A stretch of 64,000 bases of DNA, from positions 90,672 to 154,671 of the forward strand of contig CBDCAW010000057.1 of the NCBI GenBank assembly GCA_965214025.1, in the 5' to 3' direction. The position numbers and the translations under genes were made by a program. The notes beneath the pieces are model-generated. The model made no database searches. It saw only the letters and a list, made by a program, of their open reading frames with translations, and was not told the origin of the DNA. Of the stretch, positions 1 through 8,481 are shown in pieces (position 1 is the stretch's first letter; each line of letters opens with the position of its first letter). The DNA is from Granulosicoccus sp965214025 (GTDB lineage: Bacteria; Pseudomonadota; Gammaproteobacteria; Granulosicoccales; Granulosicoccaceae).

Positions 1-1
1 C

Positions 2-418
2 GATGCCATCGAGCGCGGCGACATCGAAGCGCTGGGCGATGTGTGGTCTCGTGATGAGAACATCGTCTGCATCCACCCGGGTTCGAGCCGTATCGAAGGG
101 CGCCGGGAAGTGCTGGAGAGCTTCATCGAGATGTTCGTCGACTCACCGTCGCTGGGTTTCTCGATCACCGACGCACTGCAGACCGGCTCGGATGGTCTGG
201 TGGTTCATCTGGTACGCGAGGAAATCGAACTCGACGGGCAGGTGGTCAGCGTGATGGTCGCCACCAACATCTATCATCGTGAAGACGGTGGCTGGCGCAT
301 GTTGCTGCACCATTCATCCTATGAGCCCGACCTCACCATCGACGATGAATTCGATGACGATGACGATGACGACGATGAGTTCATGCGCGAACAGTCCCCA
401 CCGCCGGTTCTGCACTGA
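2..418 (+). CDS. SnoaL/NTF2-like protein, 5' end outside the window
   Basis: The frame is open from the first complete codon of the window, so the start lies upstream. About 138 residues are visible. The pattern DAIERGDIEAL...VWSRDENIVCIHPGS...I.GR..VLESF followed by a beta-rich half ending in W.MLLHHSS is that of the NTF2-like/SnoaL fold, a small cone-shaped domain that binds small ligands or acts as an isomerase or cyclase. The protein ends in a strongly acidic tail with eight consecutive aspartates near residue 120, then a short proline-rich end; the tail is probably disordered. No catalytic role can be assigned. Confidence 0.75.
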   Translation, partial: DAIERGDIEALGDVWSRDENIVCIHPGSSRIEGRREVLESFIEMFVDSPSLGFSITDALQTGSDGLVVHLVREEIELDGQVVSVMVATNIYHREDGGWRMLLHHSSYEPDLTIDDEFDDDDDDDDEFMREQSPPPVLH

Positions 419-497
419 CACGAAGGCAGTCGGCCCCGATGGCCTTCAAGAGTCGATGATACCCGCCACCCGCCGCGCGGAAGGATTAGCGACCTTG

Positions 498-1280
498 TTA
501 CGGCGCTAGCCTGGGCAGGTCATAGTCGATGATCAACGGTGCATGATCCGAGAACGCCTTGTCGCGATAGATGCGCGTCCGCTTTACCGACGTGGCCAAG
601 TCGTCGCTGACGATCTGATAATCTATTCGCCAACCGGTATTATTGGCGCGAGCCTGCCCGCGCTGAGACCACCAGGTGTATTCATGGACTTTCTGCGGCA
701 GGCAACGAAAGGCATCGGTGTAGCCTTCGGTATCGAAAAGATTCGTCAGCCAGGCGCGTTCTTCAGGCAGGAAACCCGAGTTCTTCCGGTTGCCCTTCCA
801 GTTCCTGATGTCTTCATTGCGGTGTGCGATGTTCCAGTCGCCGCAGATGATCATGGAGCGGCGGTCCCGACGCAAGCCTCTGAGATGGTTCAGGAACGTA
901 TCCATCATGCGGATCTTGTAGGCTTGGCGCTCATCGCCGGTGGTGCCTGAAGGCAGGTATACGGAAACTACCGACAGATTGCCGAAACGCGCTTCCAGGT
1001 AGCGCCCCTCACGATCGATCCACTCCTGACCCAGGCCGGTGATCGTCGCGTCCGGCGGTGTTCGAGTGAACAGGGCAGTTCCGCTGTAGCCTTTCTTTTC
1101 CGCATCGTGAAAGAAGCACTGAAAGGCGCGTGGGTGAAACACGGGATCTTCAAGCTGATGCACCTGTGCCTTGGTTTCCTGCAGGCACACCATATCGGCG
1201 CGCTGACGCGATAGCCACGTGAAAAAGCCCTTGCGGGCGGCTGAACGAATGCCGTTCAGATTGGCGGTGATGACGCGCAT
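498..1280 (-). CDS. xthA: Exodeoxyribonuclease III (ExoIII/AP endonuclease family)
   Basis: A 260-residue member of the endonuclease/exonuclease/phosphatase superfamily that cleaves abasic sites and degrades double-stranded DNA from 3' ends in base excision repair. Key motifs are present: LNGIRSA at the N terminus, LQETKA with the metal-binding Glu, GDWNIAH in the middle, and SDHAPLIIDY at the C terminus with the catalytic Asp-His. Length and neighbourhood resemble Pseudomonas Crc, an ExoIII-like protein that lost catalytic residues and acts in carbon repression. Here the catalytic residues are kept, so nuclease activity is expected. The downstream gene on the other strand ends 80 bp away. 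Confidence 0.9.
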   Translation of the reverse strand: MRVITANLNGIRSAARKGFFTWLSRQRADMVCLQETKAQVHQLEDPVFHPRAFQCFFHDAEKKGYSGTALFTRTPPDATITGLGQEWIDREGRYLEARFGNLSVVSVYLPSGTTGDERQAYKIRMMDTFLNHLRGLRRDRRSMIICGDWNIAHRNEDIRNWKGNRKNSGFLPEERAWLTNLFDTEGYTDAFRCLPQKVHEYTWWSQRGQARANNTGWRIDYQIVSDDLATSVKRTRIYRDKAFSDHAPLIIDYDLPRLAP

Positions 1281-1464
1281 GCGACCAGTGGCAGATGAGT
1301 GCGGCTTCAGTGTACGGGAACCATCGCACAGATTGTCTTCGGCAATCTCAGGGGCATTCAGCAGATGACGCTACCCGGGTATGGCTACTGATCGATACAC
1401 GAGTTCGGCTGGTTCACCGGGTCTGACTGCGGCTCCGCGTGGCGTGCAGCTACCCGGAAAGCCA

Positions 1465-2079
1465 GTGGTGTCGAAGTTCGACAAGGTTCGACTGTTCGCC
1501 ACCCTGTTGTCCGGCATGCTCGTGCTTCACGTGCCGGTCATTGCCGCCGATCCTGTCTACAAGTACCGGGAGCGTGGGTTGATCACCTATCAGGATCGAG
1601 CGCCGAGCTCACGTCAGGACGACGGCCATAGCGTGTTGAACAACCAGGGTGTGGTTCTCAGGGAAGTGCTCGGCCGTGATGCACGGCGGCTGGCGTTGAA
1701 GCAGGAGCGTGAGCGGGAGCTCGCCCGTATCCGCGACCGCGCGCTGCTGGCAACCTTTACTACCGAAGATGATCTCAATCGTACGAGAGACGACAGGATC
1801 GGCATGATTGACGGGCTGATCAGTCGCCTTGATGATCGAATCCGCATACTGTCCGATCGGCTGGATATCATCGATCGACGTATTCTGCTGCAGGAGGAAA
1901 CCAACGGGCCAGGCCAGGCACCGGAAAACCTCTACGCGGAACAGGTCAGCATTCAGAGAAACATAGAGAATGCGTGGTCACTGATTGATTCGAAGGCCGC
2001 CGAGCGCAAGGGGGTGGCCGACAAGTTCGATGATGACCTGATTCGCTACCGTGAACTCAAGGCAGGAATCAGCCGATAG
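1465..2079 (+). CDS. Secreted coiled-coil protein with DUF4124-like N terminus
   Basis: I place the start at GTG 1465 or 1468: it follows a GGAAAG ribosome-binding site and gives a clean signal peptide (KFDKVRLFATLLSGML..., cleavage near AA-DP). The frame is open back to an ATG at 1381, which would put about 28 extra residues ahead of the signal. The mature protein starts with a DUF4124-like stretch (VYKYRERGLITYQDRAP), which typically caps periplasmic proteins in gammaproteobacteria. It continues into charged heptad-rich sequence (about residues 70-200) that should form long coiled coils. No enzymatic motif is visible; a cell-envelope role is inferred. Confidence 0.65.
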   Translation: MVSKFDKVRLFATLLSGMLVLHVPVIAADPVYKYRERGLITYQDRAPSSRQDDGHSVLNNQGVVLREVLGRDARRLALKQERERELARIRDRALLATFTTEDDLNRTRDDRIGMIDGLISRLDDRIRILSDRLDIIDRRILLQEETNGPGQAPENLYAEQVSIQRNIENAWSLIDSKAAERKGVADKFDDDLIRYRELKAGISR

Positions 2080-2246
2080 CCGAATACGTGTTGGTGGGAA
2101 AAAGTGACCGTCCCTGGCCGGTAGGCATCCTGCCGAAAATACCACTTGGAGGAGGTTGAAGTACACGAGATGCGAATCCCGTGAGTTCGCAATCAGGTTA
2201 AGCGTCTGGCCGACGCTTGAGTGTGAACCGGTTTCATATCTGTTCG

Positions 2247-3107
2247 TCAGCGCCGGTTGATGAGTGTGCCGGCCCCCGCATCGGTAAACAGTTCGAGCAG
2301 CAAGGCGTGTTCTACCCGCCCGTCGATGATCTGTACGCTGCCGACCCCCGCTTCAACCGCATCCACGGCACACTGCACCTTCGGCAGCATGCCGCCCGCG
2401 ATGGTGCCGGCCGCGATCAAGGCGTCTATTTCGCTCAGCGCCACCCGGGGCAACAGCTTGGCATCGGCATCGAGAATGCCGGGTGTGTTCGTCAGCAACA
2501 AGAGCCTGGCCGCCCCCAGACGCGCCGCGATCGAGCTGGCCACCAGGTCGGCGTTGATGTTGAAGCTGGCACCGGTCTCATCCGTACCGATCGGTGCGAT
2601 CACCGGAATGAAGTCGGCTTGCTGCAGACGCTGGATGAGCTGGGTATTCACACGGTTGACCTCGCCGACGAAACCCAGGTTGGCATCGGGCTTGCCCGGC
2701 AGTTTCATCGCGGTGGCCTCGATCAGGCGGTCGTCCTTGCCCGTCAGCCCGACCGCGTGACCCCCCGCCTGCGACAGCAGCGATACGATGCTCTTGTTCA
2801 CCAGGCCGCCGAGTACCATCTCCACCACTTCCATCGTGGCCTTGTCGGTGACCCGCATGCCATCGATGAATCGGCTTTCAATGGCCAGACGTTGCAGCAC
2901 CTCGGCGATCTGCGGCCCCCCGCCGTGCACGACCACCGGGTTGATGCCGATGTGCTTGAGCATGACGATGTTGCGGGCGAACGAAAGCTTGAGCGTCTCG
3001 TCGGTCATCGCATTGCCACCGTACTTGACGACGATGGTCTGGCCGCTGTAGCGCTGCAGGTACGGCAGTGCCTCGTTCAGCACCCTGGCGGTATCGCGCC
3101 CTTTCAT
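2247..3107 (-). CDS. argB: Acetylglutamate kinase
   Basis: A 286-residue amino-acid kinase that phosphorylates N-acetyl-L-glutamate with ATP, the second step of arginine synthesis. Family motifs are VVKYGGNAM near residue 27, VVHGGGPQI near 60, GLTGKD near 120, and the C-terminal GG-lysine region (AGGMLPKV). The ATG shares one base with the algC stop (TGATG), so the two are translationally coupled. The coaBC-dut-algC-argB order is the usual one in many gammaproteobacteria. Confidence 0.95.
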   Translation of the reverse strand: MKGRDTARVLNEALPYLQRYSGQTIVVKYGGNAMTDETLKLSFARNIVMLKHIGINPVVVHGGGPQIAEVLQRLAIESRFIDGMRVTDKATMEVVEMVLGGLVNKSIVSLLSQAGGHAVGLTGKDDRLIEATAMKLPGKPDANLGFVGEVNRVNTQLIQRLQQADFIPVIAPIGTDETGASFNINADLVASSIAARLGAARLLLLTNTPGILDADAKLLPRVALSEIDALIAAGTIAGGMLPKVQCAVDAVEAGVGSVQIIDGRVEHALLLELFTDAGAGTLINRR

Positions 3108-4483
3108 CAGAATGGCAAGTCGATGGTGCTGTCGGTCTCGCGCATTGCCTCGCGGAACTGGCCTTGTATTCTTTCCATCGCGGCATCCGTGTCGGCCTCG
3201 AAACGGATGACCAGCGAAGGCGTGGTGTTCGAGGCGCGTACCAGGCCCCAGCCGTCCTCGAAGTCGGCCCGTACACCGTCGATGGTGGTGAGGGTCGCAC
3301 CTTCGAAATTCGCATGAGGCACGAACGCCGCGACGAACGCGTGCTGTGCCCCATCGTGCTGCAGGGAAACGTTGAGTTCGGGTGTATTCACGCTATCGGG
3401 GATCTCGCCGAACAGCTCACTGGCGGGTCGGGTCGTGGCCGACAGGATTTCCAGCAACCTGGCCGCCGCGTACAAGGCATCATCGAAACCGTACCAGCGT
3501 TCCTTGAAGAACATGTGCCCACTCATCTCGCCGCCGAGCAACGCGCCGGTTTCCCGAATACGTGCCTTGACGAACGAATGACCCGTCTTCCACATATCGG
3601 GAACGCCTCCGGCATCGGTGATGGCAGCCGGCAGCACGCGAGAGCACTTCACGTCGTAAATGATCCGGGCGCCGGGGTTGCGCGACAGCACATCACGGGC
3701 GAACAGCACCATCTGACGATCGGGCCATATCACCTTGCCCTGATCGTCGATCACACCGACCCGATCGCCGTCGCCGTCGAAGGCGAGACCGATATCCAGT
3801 TGCTTGTCGCGCACCAGTGTCTGCAAATCGACGAGGTTCGCAAGCTTGGCAGGGTCGGGATGGTGGTTCGGAAAGGTACCGTCGACATTGACGAACAGCC
3901 CCGTGGCTTCACAGTTGAGACCTTCGAAAAGTTGAGGAGCAGCGGTGCCCGCCACTCCGTTGCCGCAGTCGTAGCCGATGCGCAACGGCCGCTTCAGGGA
4001 AATGTCGCCGACGATACGTTTGATGTAGTCAGCGAGGATATCGGCGGTGTTGTAACCACCGGCACCTTCGTGCAGGCGGCCCTCCGCCAGCCGCTCGTGC
4101 AGGGCCGTGATGCCGTCGCCGAACAGTGCACTGCCGGCCATGACCATCTTCAGGCCGTTGTACTCCGGCGGATTATGGCTGCCGGTGACCATGATGCCGG
4201 TATCGGTATCCAGCTCGCAGGTGGCATAATACAACACGGGTGTAGGTACCATGCCGATGTCTATCACATCGATACCCGCCGCTTGCAGGCCCGCGGACAA
4301 CGCCTCCACCAGGTCAGGGCCGGACAAACGCCCGTCGCGCCCGACCACCGTTTTCGTGATGCCGCGGTCATGGCACTCGCTGCCGAAGGCATGGCCGATC
4401 TGCCGAACTACCTCGGGCGTGAGCTTGTCGGTGACCACGCCGCGTATGTCGTAGGCGCGGAAGATGTCGGGTGATGGTGTCAT
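3107..4483 (-). CDS. algC: Phosphomannomutase/phosphoglucomutase
   Basis: A 458-residue alpha-D-phosphohexomutase interconverting the 6- and 1-phosphates of mannose and glucose for polysaccharide and LPS precursor supply. Motifs in order: FRAYDIRG (domain 1), the phosphoserine loop TGSHNPPEYNG near residue 100, the metal loop DGDGDRVG near 235, the sugar-binding GGEMSGH near 315, and the phosphate-binding RASNTTPS near 415. The start at 4483 matches family length; the frame stays open further upstream but that part lacks homology. It overlaps argB by one base and is downstream of dut. Confidence 0.93.
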   Translation of the reverse strand: MTPSPDIFRAYDIRGVVTDKLTPEVVRQIGHAFGSECHDRGITKTVVGRDGRLSGPDLVEALSAGLQAAGIDVIDIGMVPTPVLYYATCELDTDTGIMVTGSHNPPEYNGLKMVMAGSALFGDGITALHERLAEGRLHEGAGGYNTADILADYIKRIVGDISLKRPLRIGYDCGNGVAGTAAPQLFEGLNCEATGLFVNVDGTFPNHHPDPAKLANLVDLQTLVRDKQLDIGLAFDGDGDRVGVIDDQGKVIWPDRQMVLFARDVLSRNPGARIIYDVKCSRVLPAAITDAGGVPDMWKTGHSFVKARIRETGALLGGEMSGHMFFKERWYGFDDALYAAARLLEILSATTRPASELFGEIPDSVNTPELNVSLQHDGAQHAFVAAFVPHANFEGATLTTIDGVRADFEDGWGLVRASNTTPSLVIRFEADTDAAMERIQGQFREAMRETDSTIDLPF

Positions 4484-4572
4484 GAGTTTGTTAGTCGAAA
4501 ATCTTCGGAATCGATTCAATGCAGGCCTGGCACTAATGTCTTGCGCCTTGTGTAGCCGCGGCAGGATTGGTA

Positions 4573-5031
4573 TCAGCGTCGGCCGGTCGACCCGAAACCG
4601 CTGGCACCGCGCGTGCTGTCGGCAAAGCTCGTCACTTCGTTGAAGGCAACCCGCGCCACCGGCACGATCACCAGCTGCGCGATGCGCTCGCCCACAGCGA
4701 TCGTGAAGGGCACGGGGCTTCGGTTCCAGCACGATACGAACAACTGACCCTGATAGTCAGCATCAATCAGGCCCACGAGGTTGCCCAGCACGATGCCGTG
4801 CTTGTGGCCGAGCCCGGAACGCGGCAGGATCAGGCCAGCGTAGCTGGAATCCGCGATGTGCAACGCAAGCCCGGTCGGCAGCAGATCCGTTGCCCCGGCG
4901 GCCAGAGTGAGGTCTTCTTCAAGGCAGGCACGCAGGTCGAGACCGGCAGATCCGTCGCTGGCGTAGGTCGGCAGCGCGATACTGTCGCCGATCCGCGGAT
5001 CGATGACTTGGTAGTCGACGATCAGCGTCAT
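4573..5031 (-). CDS. dut: Deoxyuridine 5'-triphosphate nucleotidohydrolase
   Basis: A 152-residue trimeric dUTPase that hydrolyses dUTP to dUMP and pyrophosphate, keeping uracil out of DNA and supplying dTMP synthesis. All five motifs can be followed: GSAGLDLRA, PRSGLGHKHG, GLIDADYQG, RIAQLVI and the mobile C-terminal arm RGASGFGSTGR that closes the active site. The ATG at 5031 gives the normal bacterial length, although the frame continues upstream into the coaBC end. It lies between coaBC and algC on the same strand. Confidence 0.95.
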   Translation of the reverse strand: MTLIVDYQVIDPRIGDSIALPTYASDGSAGLDLRACLEEDLTLAAGATDLLPTGLALHIADSSYAGLILPRSGLGHKHGIVLGNLVGLIDADYQGQLFVSCWNRSPVPFTIAVGERIAQLVIVPVARVAFNEVTSFADSTRGASGFGSTGRR

Positions 5032-5098
5032 GGCATGAGTTCGCCCGTGCAGGTGGTACGCCCTGATACGTCGACTAGGCTGACGGGTTTCGACATCG

Positions 5099-6421
5099 TC
5101 AGGCCGACGTGAATGCGGGTGGTTTGCGATGTTCGCCGACCAGGTCGAGCAGGGCTCCTGCCACGTCACGCTTCGAGCCGCTGGCTATGGCCTGATGCCC
5201 AGACTCTCCCCAGTACACCTCCAGCTGATTGGTATCGCTGCCGAATACCGGATTGTCGTGTCGGCCCACGAGATTGGCGGCGATGAGGTCAAGTTTCTTG
5301 TCGCGCAGCTTCGCGCGCGCATGAAGCTCGAGGTTCTCGGTTTCAGCGGCGAAGCCCACGCAAAAGGGGCGTTGTGCATGCGCGGCGACACCTGCCAGGA
5401 TGTCGGGGTTGCGAACCAGTTGCAGGGTCATGCCCGGGTCGCTCTTCTTTATCTTCGACGGTGCGATTTCGGCCACGCGGTAATCGGCGACGGCGGCCAC
5501 GCTGATGAACACGTCGGTAACCTTCAGATGCTCCTGCACGACCGCCTGCATGTGCCGGGCAGTGTCGACATCTACCCGGCGAACACCGGGTGGTGTGTTC
5601 AGATCGACCGGCCCGGCGACCAGGACGACGTCGGCGCCGCGTTCCGCCGCCTCGGCAGCCAGTGCGAAACCCATCTTGCCCGAGCTGTGGTTACTGATGT
5701 AGCGCACCGGATCGATCGATTCGCGTGTGGGCCCGGCAGTGATCAGCACCCGAACTCCCGCCAGTGATCCGGCGGCAGCCGTGTAGGGCTGGTTCGCTGC
5801 ATGGTTCGACGGCCCCGTTGCATCGAGCGCGTGGCCGACGGAGGCCGGCAGCCGCAGTGGCGTCTGTGTGGCGCCGGCAATGTGTTCGATCAGCAGATCA
5901 CGGATGGCGTCCGGTTCGAGCATGCGCCCGGTGCCGGTTTCGCCACAGGCCTGCAGCCCGTCGGCAGGCCCGAACAGGACAGCGCCACGTTCGACCAGCA
6001 GGCGGGCATTGTCGCGTGTGGCCGGGTGGGCCCACATCTGGCCATTCATGGCCGGTGCCAGGTACAGCCTGGCCGACGTCGCCAGGCACAGCGTGCTCAG
6101 CAGGTCGTCGGTGAGCCCATGGCTCAGCCGCGCCAGCGCGTTCGCGCTGGCCGGCGCAATGAGGATGTGGTCTGCCCAGCGTGCCAGCTCGATGTGCCCC
6201 ATGGCCGCTTCGGCCGCCGGGTCGAGCAGCTCCACATGCACCGGGTTGCCGGTCAGGGCCTGGAAGGTCATGGGGGTGATGAACGCCTGCGCACCGCGCG
6301 TCATGACCACACGCACGTCCGCGCCTGCCTCGATGAGGCGGCGCGCCAGGTAGGCACTCTTGTAGGCGGCGATGCCCCCGGAAATACCGAGAAGTATCCG
6401 ATGGCCTTGTAGTGGCAGCAT
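5099..6421 (-). CDS. coaBC: Bifunctional phosphopantothenoylcysteine decarboxylase / phosphopantothenate-cysteine ligase
   Basis: A 440-residue fused enzyme of coenzyme A synthesis. The N-terminal flavoprotein CoaC domain (about 1-190) has GISGGIAAYK for FMN, the active-site region HIELARWAD, and the PxMNxxMW motif (APAMNGQMW). The C-terminal CoaB domain (about 225-440) has ITAGPTRE.IDPVRYISN.SSGKMG and VAAVADYR, the nucleotide-binding and dimer elements of the ligase. It is the first gene of the coaBC-dut-algC-argB run and is divergent from radC across a 260-bp intergenic stretch. Confidence 0.95.
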   Translation of the reverse strand: MLPLQGHRILLGISGGIAAYKSAYLARRLIEAGADVRVVMTRGAQAFITPMTFQALTGNPVHVELLDPAAEAAMGHIELARWADHILIAPASANALARLSHGLTDDLLSTLCLATSARLYLAPAMNGQMWAHPATRDNARLLVERGAVLFGPADGLQACGETGTGRMLEPDAIRDLLIEHIAGATQTPLRLPASVGHALDATGPSNHAANQPYTAAAGSLAGVRVLITAGPTRESIDPVRYISNHSSGKMGFALAAEAAERGADVVLVAGPVDLNTPPGVRRVDVDTARHMQAVVQEHLKVTDVFISVAAVADYRVAEIAPSKIKKSDPGMTLQLVRNPDILAGVAAHAQRPFCVGFAAETENLELHARAKLRDKKLDLIAANLVGRHDNPVFGSDTNQLEVYWGESGHQAIASGSKRDVAGALLDLVGEHRKPPAFTSA

Positions 6422-6681
6422 GGAGAAATGTTAGCAGGTGTACGCAGGGGCCTGTCGTCAATTAGCGCATCGGCGGGCACATCGGCGCCAACAGTCTAGT
6501 CGATGACAGGCTTTGTGCCAGTGCCGGAGGAGCGCGTCGGGACGTTCCGCTACTTGCCTGTTCGGGCGGTCAGCCGGCACTGGCTGTGCGATACTCTCGG
6601 GGTCGAAATTTTGACACTGTGATACAGGGGTGGTTCAGGATGAAGCACCGTTCGAGAATATGATCAACAAGGATGCAGATC

Positions 6682-7356
6682 ATGACCATCAGGGACTGGC
6701 CGGCCACCGAGCGGCCGCGCGAAAGACTTCTTCGGCACGGCACCGGCGCGCTGAGCGACGCGGAGCTGCTCGCCATCTTTCTTCAGACCGGTACGGCGGG
6801 GCTCTCGGCAGTGGACATGGCGCGTGATGTGCTCGTCCGCTTCGGTGGTCTGTCAGAGATGCTCTGTGCCGAGCAGGCCGATTTCTGTGCGATGAAAGGC
6901 CTCGGTACCGCTCGCTTCGCCTTGTTGCAGGCGGCGCTGGAGATCAGCCGCCGGCACGTGTTCACCCGCGTGTGCGAGCGCAACGTGCTCGCCTCTCCGG
7001 CCGATGTCAGGCACTACCTTTCCCTTCACCTGGCGGGGCTGTCGCACGAGGTGTTCGCCGGGCTGTTCCTCGACAACCGTCATCGTGTCATCGAATACCG
7101 CGAGCTGTTTCGAGGCACCATCGACTCCGCTGCGGTGTACCCGCGCGAGGTGGTGAAGCGCTGCCTGTCGAGCAATGCCTCGGCCGTGATCTTCGCGCAC
7201 AACCACCCCAGCGGTATCGCCGAGCCATCGGATACGGATGTCAGGCTGACGCGTCGCCTGACGGAGGCGTTGGCCTTGATCGACGTGCGTGTGCTCGATC
7301 ATCTGATCATCGGGCAGGGGGTGCAGACATCGCTCGCTGAACGAGGGTTGCTGTAG
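6682..7356 (+). CDS. radC: RadC family JAB1/MPN-domain protein
   Basis: A 224-residue RadC protein. N-terminal helix-hairpin-helix-like region (about 1-100), then a JAB/MPN metalloprotease-fold domain with the zinc signature E...HNHPSG....SDTD, including FAHNHPSG near residue 170. The biological role of RadC is not firmly settled. I chose the ATG at 6682 because AAGGA lies 8 bp upstream and it matches the usual N terminus; another ATG is 9 bp further upstream. Divergent from coaBC, the common arrangement. Confidence 0.92.
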   Translation: MTIRDWPATERPRERLLRHGTGALSDAELLAIFLQTGTAGLSAVDMARDVLVRFGGLSEMLCAEQADFCAMKGLGTARFALLQAALEISRRHVFTRVCERNVLASPADVRHYLSLHLAGLSHEVFAGLFLDNRHRVIEYRELFRGTIDSAAVYPREVVKRCLSSNASAVIFAHNHPSGIAEPSDTDVRLTRRLTEALALIDVRVLDHLIIGQGVQTSLAERGLL

Positions 7357-7485
7357 GGCCTGTCCTCGTTTGCGCAGCATCATCGATGGATCACGAGAGT
7401 GTCATGACGCGGTCATGTGTCGGCAACAGTTCAAGCTCAACCTTCGCGGTACGGCGATACCGATCGCCATCGGGGAGAAGCATTC

Positions 7486-7544
7486 AGTGGTCCTTTCACA
7501 TGACAATGCCACTGAACCCGTTATCATCGTGTGAAAGGACCACT
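7486..7544. repeat. 15-bp perfect inverted repeat with 29-nt spacer
   Basis: Arm 7486-7500 (AGTGGTCCTTTCACA) is exactly complementary to arm 7530-7544. It sits after radC (stop 7356) and before phnN. The right arm ends two bases before an ATG at 7547 that opens the phnN frame, so it could block ribosome access there if that start is used. No T-run follows, so it is not a standard rho-independent terminator. It could be an operator, a long RNA hairpin or a remnant of a small mobile element. Confidence 0.7.
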
Positions 7545-7633
7545 CAATGCCTGGTTATCACGTGACTTCAGCACACCATCGCCGTACCCCCTGGCCGAGA
7601 ACCGGACCCAGCCGCGTACCGGGCGACCGGGGC

Positions 7634-8221
7634 ATGCTCGTCATCGTGGTCGGTTCCAGCGGCGTGGGCAAGGATAGCCTGCTGGCCCATGCGCGGCGCG
7701 CCCTCGTCAATGCTTCCGACGTGCACTTCGTTCGTCGGGTGGTGACGCGCGTGGCAAGCGATGCCAACGAGCCACACGAGAGTGTGAGCGAGGCTGAGTT
7801 CCAGCAGCGCAAGGCGCTGGGTGCGTTCGTCATCGACTGGCAGGCACACGGCCTGTCGTACGGCATTCCCGTCAGCTGCGTCGATGCACTGTGCCAGGGT
7901 CGTCTGGTCATCGTGAACGGCAGTCGTGGCGCATTGCCGCGGTTCGCCAGGCTGTTTCCCAGACGCTACATCGTGCATGTCGTGGTACCGGCCGAGAAGC
8001 TGAAGGAGAGGCTGCTGGCCCGTGGGCGAGAGGAAGGCGATGCACTGCAGCGCAGGTTGCTGCGTCGGATCGAACCGTCGCAGTTGGATGGCCCGGTATG
8101 GAAGCTGGACAACGGCGGTACGCTGGAAGCCTCTTCCAGGCGCTTTCTCGAGTGGCTCGACGCCCGTCGCGATGACCTGTCCAACCCGCCTGACGCAAAT
8201 GCATCCGATCAGCCGTCCTGA
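7634..8221 (+). CDS. phnN: Ribose 1,5-bisphosphate phosphokinase (PhnN-type)
   Basis: About 195 residues of the guanylate-kinase-like fold. The P-loop GSSGVGKDSLL near residue 10 is the PhnN version of the Walker A motif; VRRVVTR and the FVIDWQAHGLSYGIP stretch follow, and then RLLARGREE. PhnN phosphorylates ribose 1,5-bisphosphate to PRPP at the end of the C-P lyase phosphonate pathway. No C-P lyase gene is nearby, so here it may feed PRPP/NAD synthesis on its own. The ATG at 7634 with an upstream GACCGGGG fits family length; an in-frame ATG at 7547 has no ribosome-binding site. Confidence 0.82.
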   Translation: MLVIVVGSSGVGKDSLLAHARRALVNASDVHFVRRVVTRVASDANEPHESVSEAEFQQRKALGAFVIDWQAHGLSYGIPVSCVDALCQGRLVIVNGSRGALPRFARLFPRRYIVHVVVPAEKLKERLLARGREEGDALQRRLLRRIEPSQLDGPVWKLDNGGTLEASSRRFLEWLDARRDDLSNPPDANASDQPS

Positions 8222-8232
8222 CCGGGTCTTGC

Positions 8233-8277
8233 GAACTGACGCAAGTTGAACTGACGCAAGTTGAACTGGTGCGAGGT
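8233..8277. repeat. 15-nt tandem repeat, 3 copies
   Basis: Two exact copies of GAACTGACGCAAGTT (8233-8247, 8248-8262) are followed by a degenerate third (8263-8277). It lies just after the phnN stop in the 260-bp phnN-yghU gap. The unit does not divide into a hairpin; no function is apparent. The rest of this gap shows nothing I can support. Confidence 0.75.
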
Positions 8278-8481
8278 ACCGAACCCTTGCAATCCGGCGG
8301 GCTCGCACCAACCGTGTCATGAAGCGGCGCACACCGCACGCCCTCTCATCAAATAGCCCATCGGTTTTCTATCGTGCAGGATCATCGATGACAGGTGCCC
8401 ACTTGCCAAGTTCCGACCGGCGCTCGGCTTCGTGAGTACAGGGCACGCGCAGATCTTCTCGACAACCGGAGTTCCCTTACC

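Noticed and set aside
498..1280. Catabolite repression protein Crc
   Set aside because: Length and gene neighbourhood are Crc-like, but all nuclease catalytic residues are kept, so exonuclease III is the better call.
2217..4474. Long plus-strand open frames (366 and 468 codons) opposite argB and algC
   Set aside because: They are antisense to two clear conserved genes, arise from high-GC codon bias and contain no recognisable domain.
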